Assembly (NCBI GenBank): GCA_031266055.1
Contig: JAISBT010000015.1
Coordinates: 1-36,659, forward strand
Source of the DNA: Deltaproteobacteria bacterium
GTDB lineage: Bacteria; Desulfobacterota; Desulfovibrionia; Desulfovibrionales; Desulfovibrionaceae
Direction: 5' to 3'
DNA: 36,659 nucleotides
Positions 26,783-34,231 of this stretch are shown here, piece by piece. Position 1 is the stretch's first letter. Each line of letters begins with the position of its first letter. Both the position numbers and the translations under genes were made by a program. The notes under the pieces are model-generated. The model was not told the origin of the DNA. It worked only from the letters and a program-made list of their open reading frames with translations, and ran no database searches.

Positions 26783-27856
26783 TCACTTACCGGTATTAAC
26801 CCGCACAGCCTGGCCTTCATGCAATTTATGCACTCCGGCCACTACCAGCACATCGCCTTCGGCCAGTCCGGCCGTGACCTCCACCCGGTTTTCGCTGAAT
26901 TCGCCAACGCTCACCGGGACAAGCCGCGCCTGCCCGTCTCTGACCAGCCATACGCCCGCTTGTCCGCCGGTCTGAAAAATAGCGGTCACCGGCACAAAAG
27001 CGACTTTTCGCCCGGCTGAAGAGGCCGCCGGAGCTGTCTCCACCGAAGCCGTCATGCCGAGCTGCACTTCCGGCGGCGCAAAAGGCAGGCTGACCCGCGC
27101 GGAATAGGTGCGGGTGGCCGCATCGGCCACGGGTGATATTTCACGGATAAAACCCTGAAGAGTCAATCCCGGCAAAGCCCAGAATTTGACCGCAGCTGCC
27201 TGCCGCGGTCGCATGGCTGAAATTCTGTGTTCCGGAATACTGATTGCCACTTCCAATTCTCCGGATTTGACAAAAGTAAGCACCGGCTGGCCCGCCGCCA
27301 CCACCTGCCCCGCTTCCACCTCCAGAGAAGATATAATCCCCCGGGCGTCCGCAATCAGCCTGCTGTATCCAAGGGCGTTCCGGCTCTGATTATATTGGGC
27401 CTGGGCCTGGCGCAAGGCTTCTCCCGCCGCCTCCCGGGCGGTTTTGTATTGTTCGTAGGCAGCCTTGCTGACGGCGGCATATTGATAAAGGGCCGCATGG
27501 CGCTCAAAATCGTTTTTAGCCTGGTTGGCCCTGGTTTTGGCCGCTTCCAGCCCGGCGGAGGCCATACGGAGGTTTTCCTCCAAATCCTTGGGATCTATTT
27601 CCAGCAGCACTTTGCCCGGCTCCACGCGATCACCCAAATTCACATGGCGGACGCTGATTTTCCCGGCTACCTGGAACCCCAGGCGGCTTTCGTACCTCCC
27701 CCTCACCGAACCCGAAAATACATTGCTCCCCGCCGGATCACCCAGAGTGACCGTCACGGTTTTCACCACAACCTTCTCCACAGGCGGCGGGCTCTCGCTT
27801 TGGCAGGCCAAAAGCAGAATCAACACCGCCGGGCAAATCAGACTTTTCAACATCAT
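26783..27856 (-). CDS. RND efflux periplasmic adaptor (MFP), lipoprotein-like N-terminus
   Basis: ICPAVLILLLACQS lipobox-like; VSGSVRGRYESRLGFQVAGKISVRHVNLGDRVEPGKVLLEIDPKDLE; adjacent to the RND pump. Confidence 0.9.
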   Translation of the reverse strand: MMLKSLICPAVLILLLACQSESPPPVEKVVVKTVTVTLGDPAGSNVFSGSVRGRYESRLGFQVAGKISVRHVNLGDRVEPGKVLLEIDPKDLEENLRMASAGLEAAKTRANQAKNDFERHAALYQYAAVSKAAYEQYKTAREAAGEALRQAQAQYNQSRNALGYSRLIADARGIISSLEVEAGQVVAAGQPVLTFVKSGELEVAISIPEHRISAMRPRQAAAVKFWALPGLTLQGFIREISPVADAATRTYSARVSLPFAPPEVQLGMTASVETAPAASSAGRKVAFVPVTAIFQTGGQAGVWLVRDGQARLVPVSVGEFSENRVEVTAGLAEGDVLVVAGVHKLHEGQAVRVNTGK

Positions 27857-27892
27857 CGCTTTTATTCCAGAACAGTTTAAAGCGGTTTAATT

Positions 27893-28085
27893 TGGAGACG
27901 CTCCCCTGGTACGCTGTCCCGCTTAAAAATGCAGATCAACCCGCGTACTGGCCGCCGGGCGGACAAGCCCGGCGCGCCGCCTTAAGGCGGCGGAGCAAAG
28001 CAAAAACCACGTTTTTGCTTTGCGATTTTCACACTTCAAACGTAGCGAAGCGAAGTTTTAAGTGTGACATGGTACTGGAGCATTT
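27893..28085 (+). repeat. Gamma multi-hairpin repeat, copy 1
   Basis: GTACGCTGTnnnnCTTAAAA block, then ACAAGCCCGGCGCGCCGCCTTAAGGCGGCGGAGCAA (27963-27998), GCAAAGCAAAAACcacGTTTTTGCTTTGC hairpin, and CACACTTcAAAC..GTTTtAAGTGTG hairpin. Confidence 0.88.
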
Positions 28086-28765
28086 CACGCAAAAGACCGC
28101 GCGGGCAAATTGAGGCCAAGCACCTGGAAGCGGCCATGTTCCGCCCGGATATGGTGGATGTGCGCGTAATAATGTTCAAGGCGGAAAATAGCCTGAAGAG
28201 GCATTTGCAGGATCTGCGCCATAAGCACGCGGCTCACCCCCGCATGGGTGACTATGAGCACGGCGTTATTCTCCGCGCCGCCAAGCCGGATCGCTTTCTC
28301 CAGAGAGGCCGCCGCCCTCTCCTGCAACCGGCGGAAAGATTCTCCGCCTTCCGGAGCGTACTCCGCGGGCGATGCCCCTCTTTGCTCGTAAGCGCCTGGA
28401 AAACGCCGCCTGACCTCTTCCACGCTGAGCCCCTCCCAAGCGCCCAGGTTTATTTCCCTGAGCCCCGCGTCCAGTCGGGGCGGCTGCCCGGACGTCCGCG
28501 CCGCAATAATTTCCGCGCTTATCCTGCACCGCTGCAAGTCAGAACTGAGGATCAAGCCGAACGGTCTGGCCCGGAAAATTTCCGCCACTTCAGCTATCTG
28601 GGTCAGACCCTTGTCCGTCAGGGCGGGATCGCCCTGCCCGAGAAAACGGAACGGGCGGCTTGCGGCAATCTCGCCATGCCGCAGCAAATAAATATCCGTT
28701 TTTATAATCGCTTCGCTCCATGTCTTGCTTCGGTGGGAATGAATCCCGCCTCGCGCCGGCGGCAT
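28085..28765 (-). CDS. Histidine phosphatase / phosphoglycerate mutase-like (CobC-like) protein
   Basis: TDIYLLRHGEIAA (LRHGE), NLGAWEGLSVEEV, VLIVTHAGVSRVLM. Native start unclear: N-terminal ~20 codons are in repeat sequence. Confidence 0.85.
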   Translation of the reverse strand: MPPARGGIHSHRSKTWSEAIIKTDIYLLRHGEIAASRPFRFLGQGDPALTDKGLTQIAEVAEIFRARPFGLILSSDLQRCRISAEIIAARTSGQPPRLDAGLREINLGAWEGLSVEEVRRRFPGAYEQRGASPAEYAPEGGESFRRLQERAAASLEKAIRLGGAENNAVLIVTHAGVSRVLMAQILQMPLQAIFRLEHYYAHIHHIRAEHGRFQVLGLNLPARSFA

Positions 28766-28915
28766 AAGCCGCCGCGCCGTATTTTAAACCATATATCGCT
28801 GCGCCGGACGTGAAGTCCGGCTTGCTCCGCCGCCTTAAGGCGGCGCGCCGGGCTTGTTAGCCCCGCGGCAGTATGCTGTTCTATACGAACTTTTAAGTGT
28901 TACAGCGTACTAGCC
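28735..28915 (-). repeat. Gamma multi-hairpin repeat, copy 2 (inverted relative to copy 1)
   Basis: 28822-28857 is the exact reverse complement of 27963-27998; on the minus strand preceded by GTACGCTGTaacaCTTAAAA..TACTgccgcgGGG and followed by GCCGGACttcacGTCCGGC and a GCGGCGGCttatGCCGCC hairpin. Confidence 0.88.
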
Positions 28916-28919
28916 TGTC

Positions 28920-30059
28920 TCAATGCACTGCCCGACGCAAAATAAAATCCAACGACTTGCCTGCGGCCCGCTCAAAACGCCCGGCCAGCCGGCGTATACC
29001 GGACAAGCGTTCTTTAATTGCGCGTTCCGCCCGCATGTCTCCGCCATACTCCGCCAAACGGGCTCCAAAGCGTTCCTCCAGACCGACGCGCTTTACGCCG
29101 GCAACCAGCTTGTCCGCCAGGGCCACCACCGCCGCTTCATCCAGAGGAATATCTTCCGGCCAGCGGCATTCATTATGTAAAGCAACTACCCTGGCCAGAC
29201 GGGGGAAACCCATTGCCTTCAGCCTGCGCCCGCCCAGAACAGCGTGCTTTGGCTCGCCTTTGGCCAAATCATGCAGCCAGGCCCCGGAGAGCGCCAAATC
29301 GCGATCCAACGTCACCCCGGCGGAAGCCAGGGCCTCCAGCATGGCTCCGGTCACTTCCGCCACCGCCCGGCAATGGGCATAAAGCGCAGGCGGAGGCTGA
29401 AAATACAGCAACAGCAATTGTTCAGCCTCCTCCCCGCTGATTTCTTCTCCGCCGGCAACCACACGCGCGGCTTTCAGATAATCGCCCGGTTCATCCAGGT
29501 CAAACAGGATGTTACGATCCGCCACCGGCACAATTTCCGGATCATGGGCGCTCAAGACCGCCTGCAACCCTCCCCTGCCGTCATGTTTCAGTATATATGG
29601 AAAAAGTTCCGCGTCAATCAACGGAGGATGCCCGGGGTTTCCCGCATAGGCGGGGATGAGCAGCGGCCCGCCGCACCGCTCCGCTGCCCGTAAAACGAGC
29701 AGAACGGTGTCCGGCCTGACCAGCGGGATGTCCACAGGGTGGACGAACAGACCGCTCACCGTTGGGGATTGCTCCGCCAAAGCTGAAATCCCGGTTTGGA
29801 TTGAGCTGAACATCCCTTCTTCCGGCCGCGGGTTAATCACCCGGTTCACCCCCAGCTCTTCAGCCGCGCTTTGCACCGCATCCGCCTTATATCCGCAAAC
29901 CACGCTTATACCCGATAACCCGGCCTTGCGGTAAAGCGCAACCAGCCGCTGGAGGAGCGTCTTCCCGCCCAGGCGCATAAGCGGCTTGAAGCGGCCCATG
30001 CGGCTGGAAAACCCGGCCGCCAGGATAAGAACATGGCAGGAGGAAGCTTTCAGGTTCAC
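28920..30059 (-). CDS. Fusion of MobA/MocA-like NTP transferase with C-terminal HD domain (DVU_1551-like)
   Basis: VLILAAGFSSRMGRFKPLMRLGGKTLLQRL; then GAWLHDLAKGEPKHAVLGGRRLKAMGFPRLARVVALHN. GTG start at 30059 preferred, since the extra ORF-track N-terminus is encoded by the alpha repeat. Confidence 0.85.
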   Translation of the reverse strand: MNLKASSCHVLILAAGFSSRMGRFKPLMRLGGKTLLQRLVALYRKAGLSGISVVCGYKADAVQSAAEELGVNRVINPRPEEGMFSSIQTGISALAEQSPTVSGLFVHPVDIPLVRPDTVLLVLRAAERCGGPLLIPAYAGNPGHPPLIDAELFPYILKHDGRGGLQAVLSAHDPEIVPVADRNILFDLDEPGDYLKAARVVAGGEEISGEEAEQLLLLYFQPPPALYAHCRAVAEVTGAMLEALASAGVTLDRDLALSGAWLHDLAKGEPKHAVLGGRRLKAMGFPRLARVVALHNECRWPEDIPLDEAAVVALADKLVAGVKRVGLEERFGARLAEYGGDMRAERAIKERLSGIRRLAGRFERAAGKSLDFILRRAVH

Positions 30060-30082
30060 GCAAGTTCTCTTATTCGGATTCC

Positions 30083-30237
30083 AGATAAAAATTGCGTCCT
30101 GCAATTTTTATCTGTCGGCTGCGGCGGAAGCGTAGTTCCGCCTTGCCTCCGAAATGCTTCGCATTTCGGCGCGACATCCTGTCGCCTATTCCAATTCCAA
30201 ATTAAAAATTGACGCATTTTTAATTTGGAATTGGAAT
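30083..30237 (-). repeat. Alpha multi-hairpin element, copy 3
   Basis: AGATAAAAATTGC-gtcct-GCAATTTTTATCT (H4), GGCGGAAgcgtagTTCCGCC (H3), CCGAAATGCttcGCATTTCGG (H2), GCGACAtccTGTCGC, ATTCCAATTCCAAATTAAAAAT-tgacgc-ATTTTTAATTTGGAATTGGAAT (H1, 22-bp perfect). Confidence 0.93.
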
Positions 30238-31293
30238 TACTGTATAGGCTCCGGGCTTGTTTCTCAAAATTTCAGCCCTGCGGGCAATAAGCTCGCTCAC
30301 TATGGATACCGCGATTTCCGCCGGGGTTTCCGCCCCTATTTTAATCCCTATGGGGCAGAAAGGCCGCATTAAATCCTCCTGCGTAAAACCCATTTTCATC
30401 AGCTTGGCATATAGCTGCTTTTTTTTGGCCCGGCTGCCGATCATGCCTATATAACCGGCTTTTGTCTTCAAAGACTGGTAAAGTACGCTGGCGTCAAAAA
30501 CATGGCCCCGGGTGAGTATGGCAATGAAACAGCGTTCATCCACCGGAAAACCCAATTTTTTTTCATCCAGAGAGTCAATAAAAGCCGGAACCGTCAGCAG
30601 GCAATCCGCCGCAACCTGGGGAAAGCGCTCCTGAGCCACAAATTCCGGGCGATCATCAAGAACCGTGACTTTAAAACCCACCGGCACAGCCACCCGGCAA
30701 ACGGCCTGGGATACATGCCCTCCTCCGGCAAGAATCAAACGCAGAGGGGCAAGCAGGGACTCCACCAGGTAGTTTTCTCCTTCCACCTGCATGAGTATAG
30801 CCGATTCCGGAGCTTTTTGCATGATAACGGAAGATCTTTCCGGAGCAAGCGCGGCACCGGCAACGCTTCCATCGGGAAAAACAGCCGAAACGGGTGCGGA
30901 CTCGCCGGTTGAAGTTACCAGAAGAGTGTTCTGTCCATGCTCGTACCGTGCCAGCAGCATTTGAAAAAAGTCCAGCAATTCCGGTTTGAGAGTCTGGATA
31001 AATATATCCATGCGTCCGCCGCAGATAAGGTCAGCCCCCTCGGCCAGACAGCCGCTCATGTCCGCATGCAGCAGGCTGGACTTGCCGGAGGCGAGAACCT
31101 CCCCCGCCTCCTTGATGGCCCTGGCTTCGGCCAGACCGCCTCCAATTGTTCCACACAGCAACCCGCCCGCGTCTATCAGCATTTTGGAACCGGCGCTCCT
31201 GGGCGTGGAGCCTTTTTCCGCGGCAATGGTAACCATGGCCAGAGTCCGGCCTTTTTTCAAGTATTCACAAATTCCGGCCAGGATTGTGCGCAC
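30220..31293 (-). CDS. XdhC/CoxI family molybdenum-hydroxylase maturation protein
   Basis: VTIAAEKGSTPRSAGSKMLIDAGGLLCGTIGGGLAEARAI; LILAGGGHVSQAVCRVAVPVGFKVTVLDDRPEFV; TRGHVFDASVLYQSL..GYIGMIGSRAKKKQLYAKL. Confidence 0.92.
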   Translation of the reverse strand: MRTILAGICEYLKKGRTLAMVTIAAEKGSTPRSAGSKMLIDAGGLLCGTIGGGLAEARAIKEAGEVLASGKSSLLHADMSGCLAEGADLICGGRMDIFIQTLKPELLDFFQMLLARYEHGQNTLLVTSTGESAPVSAVFPDGSVAGAALAPERSSVIMQKAPESAILMQVEGENYLVESLLAPLRLILAGGGHVSQAVCRVAVPVGFKVTVLDDRPEFVAQERFPQVAADCLLTVPAFIDSLDEKKLGFPVDERCFIAILTRGHVFDASVLYQSLKTKAGYIGMIGSRAKKKQLYAKLMKMGFTQEDLMRPFCPIGIKIGAETPAEIAVSIVSELIARRAEILRNKPGAYTVIPIPN

Positions 31294-31314
31294 AGTACCC
31301 TCCTTTCTGAACTT

Positions 31315-32712
31315 TCACGACCTCAAACCCGTGCCCCGAACATCCCTGTAAAGAGCCTGCCCGTCAAGCCCGGTCATATTGTAAGCGCAAAACGGCACCA
31401 AAGCTCCTTTTTTATCCGCCACATGCACACAGCACTGCTGCAGGCGATCCAGATCCAGGCTCAAGACATCCTGAAAAGCCATGGCGGAAACCGTGAAGCG
31501 CAAATCCAGACCGGATTCGGCAAGTATCCTGCCGAAATCGTCCTGTCCGGCCGCTTCGGCTATCTCCCGCGGATGCCGCCAGTTCAAGGTGGTGAAAGCC
31601 TTGCACTGTTCAGCTCCGTCTCTGGGCCGCTCGTTCTCCGCATCCCGGCGGCCGTCCGGCGCGCAGCAGCTTTTTTTTGAGCGGAGCAGCTTCAAGCCGC
31701 CTTCCGGAGTGCGGGAGTAAAGAGCGCTGAAAGCGCATAATTCATGTTCACCGCTGTTGGGCCTGAAATCCGCCGCGTCAATCAGCCCGGCGCTCTGCTC
31801 CGCCAGACTCCGCATCAACTCCGCAAGAGTCATGCGCCTTGCGGACAGCTCTTCCGGGTAACGCCCGAAATAGGCAGCCGGCTGAAGGTGCAGACCCCTC
31901 ACTCCGCTCCCTCCGGCCAAGGCCAGATTAAGCAGTTCGCCAAGTTCTCCGTCATTCACCCCCGGCACCACCGTAGCCACCAGAACCACAGGCAGGCAGG
32001 CGTCAAGCGCGGCTCTGACGGCGGCCCGCTTCACTTCCAGACAATTCCTGCCGCGAATGGCCAGCAAAGAGCTTTCCTTCAAAGCGTCAAACTGCAAATA
32101 AACCACGGACAACCCGGCTTCAGCCAGCGCGTCCGCGTAATGCTCCTCCGCGCCCAACCGGAGGCCGTTGGTGTTCAACTGGATAAACGGAAAACCCTTC
32201 TTTTTCGCCAGACGGATAATGTCCGGCAGGTCATTCCGCGTAGCCGGCTCGCCGCCGGAAAGCTGGAGGATGGGTTTTCCCGCCTGGGCCGCAATGCCCT
32301 CCAGCAGCCCGCCCAGTTCATCCAGAGACGGATCCTGATGTTCTCCGCCGGCGGAAGCGAAACATAAAGGGCAATTCAGATCGCAATTTTGCGTAATTTC
32401 AAGCAGTACGCAGCAGCTGTTCTGGCGGTGTTCGCGGCACAGGCCGCATTCGTAGGGGCAGCCCCGCCCTTCATGCCCCCTGGAGTAAAGAGGTAATAAC
32501 GGCTTGCGCGTATACCAGCTCAAAAAATCAGGCTCTCCGCTCCAGACGGGAGTCCGGAAAACCCCATGTTCCGGACAGGTTTTATGGAGCAAAACCTCGC
32601 CGGCCGCGTTTCCGGGCGTATAAAAAGCCGGAATGCGGCGCAGGCATTTTGGGCACAGGCTCAGCGTTCTGGCCAGGATTTCGGGAGATGGCGCGCTGGA
32701 CACGGCGATCAC
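31315..32712 (-). CDS. Radical SAM protein with N-terminal Cys-rich region
   Basis: CDLNCPLCF (CX3CX2C), LSGGEPATRNDLPDIIRLAKKKG; N-terminal CPKCLRR..CPEHG. GTG at 32712 overlaps the upstream stop (GTGA), so preferred over 32799. Confidence 0.87.
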   Translation of the reverse strand: MIAVSSAPSPEILARTLSLCPKCLRRIPAFYTPGNAAGEVLLHKTCPEHGVFRTPVWSGEPDFLSWYTRKPLLPLYSRGHEGRGCPYECGLCREHRQNSCCVLLEITQNCDLNCPLCFASAGGEHQDPSLDELGGLLEGIAAQAGKPILQLSGGEPATRNDLPDIIRLAKKKGFPFIQLNTNGLRLGAEEHYADALAEAGLSVVYLQFDALKESSLLAIRGRNCLEVKRAAVRAALDACLPVVLVATVVPGVNDGELGELLNLALAGGSGVRGLHLQPAAYFGRYPEELSARRMTLAELMRSLAEQSAGLIDAADFRPNSGEHELCAFSALYSRTPEGGLKLLRSKKSCCAPDGRRDAENERPRDGAEQCKAFTTLNWRHPREIAEAAGQDDFGRILAESGLDLRFTVSAMAFQDVLSLDLDRLQQCCVHVADKKGALVPFCAYNMTGLDGQALYRDVRGTGLRS

Positions 32713-33155
32713 GATGAAGGAGGAAGACTTGGGTCTATGCCATATTCTTCCAGAAGATCCAAAAGTTTTTCCCAGCATCGGGACAGCAGGGAAGCGCATT
32801 CAATTTCCGAAGATTCCGCCATAAGCCGCGTTATTTGAAAACATTCGGTTCCCCCGCATTCCTTGACCGTTTCTTTAAACCATTCCAGATACTTGTATCT
32901 GATCTCCTCGCGAAAAAGATGCGCTTCATCGCCGTCGCCCCCTTTGCCCGTGAGATAAGACAGTGTACAGATGCCGCCGGTGAGCAAGCCGCAGGTGCCA
33001 TGACGAAAAGCCAAGCCGCGGCACAGACCGTGCATGGCCCGCAGCAGCCCCGGATTATCCACCCCCTGGGCATCCAAAACCAGTTTCATCAAAATCTGGC
33101 TGCAACAATAGCCGAACCTGGCCAGGGGGAGCGCTTCCAGCAATACCTCGCTCAT
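32709..33155 (-). CDS. C-GCAxxG-C-C-type small protein (DVU_1555-like)
   Basis: FGYCCSQILMKLVLDAQGVDNPGLLRAMHGLCRGLAFRHGTCGLLTGGICTLSYLTGKG; ATG overlaps the stop of the methyltransferase gene. Confidence 0.8.
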   Translation of the reverse strand: MSEVLLEALPLARFGYCCSQILMKLVLDAQGVDNPGLLRAMHGLCRGLAFRHGTCGLLTGGICTLSYLTGKGGDGDEAHLFREEIRYKYLEWFKETVKECGGTECFQITRLMAESSEIECASLLSRCWEKLLDLLEEYGIDPSLPPSS

Positions 33156-33859
33156 TACAGATCCTTTATTTTTTCAGATTTACAGGCATACTCTCCGGAT
33201 TTACAGGCAATCCACTGGCAGTAGCTTGCCCGCTTGCAAGCCGGACGCCCGTCCCGGCGGAAATCCAGCCGGCAGTCAAATCCGCCCAGTCCGCCTCCCA
33301 GCCAGGCCACCTGCGCAGCCATAGCTTTCAAGGCATCCGGATGATCCATGCTTTGCCGGACGTAAAAACCGCGCTTTTCCAATTGCCGGGAAATTTCCGC
33401 AGCAGCGGCGTTTCCGGCGGAATGACCGGGAATAAACCCGATGACGTCCGCCAGAAGCAGGCCACCCCCCGGAACCAGAACCCGGTAAAATTCAGCCAGA
33501 GCCAAATCCGGTTCGGCAAGGGTGGATAAAAGACATTCACACACCACAGCATCCACGGAACCGTCCGCCAAAGGCAGCCTTGCGGCATCAGCCTTCTCCG
33601 CCGGGCAACCGCTGTTCGCCTCCGCCTCCGCCAGCATGGCCGGCGACAAATCAAAGCCTCTGGCCTTAAACCCGAATTCCGCCAAAAGACCCAGAGTCGC
33701 TCCGGCCCCGCAGCCAACGTCAATAACCAGAGAACCCGCCGGCCAGCCGCATTTGCGGAGAGCCTGGCAAGTCAGCTCCGGGCCTCCGGGCCGCATGGCC
33801 GAACCGGAGGTTTTCCGGGCAGCCTGGCGAAAGATCGGATCTTCATAAGGAAAATTCAT
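33155..33859 (-). CDS. SAM-dependent methyltransferase, class I (DVU_1556-like)
   Basis: LVIDVGCGAGATLGLLAEFGFKARGFDLSPAMLAEA, DAVVCECLLSTLAEPDLALAEFYRVLVPGGGLLLADV; C-terminal Cys-containing ACKRASYCQWIACKSGEYACKSEK. Confidence 0.85.
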   Translation of the reverse strand: MNFPYEDPIFRQAARKTSGSAMRPGGPELTCQALRKCGWPAGSLVIDVGCGAGATLGLLAEFGFKARGFDLSPAMLAEAEANSGCPAEKADAARLPLADGSVDAVVCECLLSTLAEPDLALAEFYRVLVPGGGLLLADVIGFIPGHSAGNAAAAEISRQLEKRGFYVRQSMDHPDALKAMAAQVAWLGGGLGGFDCRLDFRRDGRPACKRASYCQWIACKSGEYACKSEKIKDL

Positions 33860-34074
33860 TTGTCTTCCAGCAGGCTTTCAACTTCGGCCATTCTTCCCTC
33901 GGCCAGTGACTTGGGGACAAAAACCCTTCCGCAACAAGGACATTGCGGCAAAGTGACGTCAAAGGCATTTTCCAGATACATGATCTGCATTTTCTTGAGT
34001 TCCAGCGGTTTGCAACAACCGGCGCAAATCCAGTCGCCGCGATCCGGAGAATATTCCTGCCTGCCGCTCATCAA
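33856..34074 (-). CDS. Small CxxC/CxxC redox or zinc-ribbon protein (DVU_1557-like)
   Basis: WICAGCCKPLELKKMQIMYLENAFDVTLPQCPCCGRVFVPKSLAEGRM, 72 aa; ATGA overlap with the methyltransferase gene. Confidence 0.8.
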   Translation of the reverse strand: MMSGRQEYSPDRGDWICAGCCKPLELKKMQIMYLENAFDVTLPQCPCCGRVFVPKSLAEGRMAEVESLLEDK

Positions 34075-34085
34075 AATTTCCTTTT

Positions 34086-34198
34086 AGAGCATTTTAACAT
34101 TGAAAATGTTGAAATGCTCCAGCGGCGGGCACCGCCGCCCGCCCCGCAGGCGTAGGCGAAACTTGTTTCGCCGTTAAGCGCCGGAGGGAGCGTCTCAA
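34086..34198 (-). repeat. Beta multi-hairpin repeat, copy 2
   Basis: Reverse complement is nearly identical to 4-118. Confidence 0.93.
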
Positions 34199-34231
34199 AA
34201 TTAAATTGCTCTATTGTCGCTTGACGCGATA

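Noticed and set aside
25297-26799. 500-aa plus-strand ORF antisense to the RND permease
   Set aside because: Shadow ORF over a strongly recognisable AcrB-family gene; composition (H, G, R, Q rich) is typical of antisense translation and no family motif seen.
27893-28915. Gamma pair as a complete insertion sequence
   Set aside because: The enclosed ORF is a histidine phosphatase and no transposase is present; at most a non-autonomous or composite structure.
30937-31680. 247-aa plus-strand ORF over xdhC and the radical SAM gene
   Set aside because: Crosses two well-supported minus-strand genes; antisense artefact.
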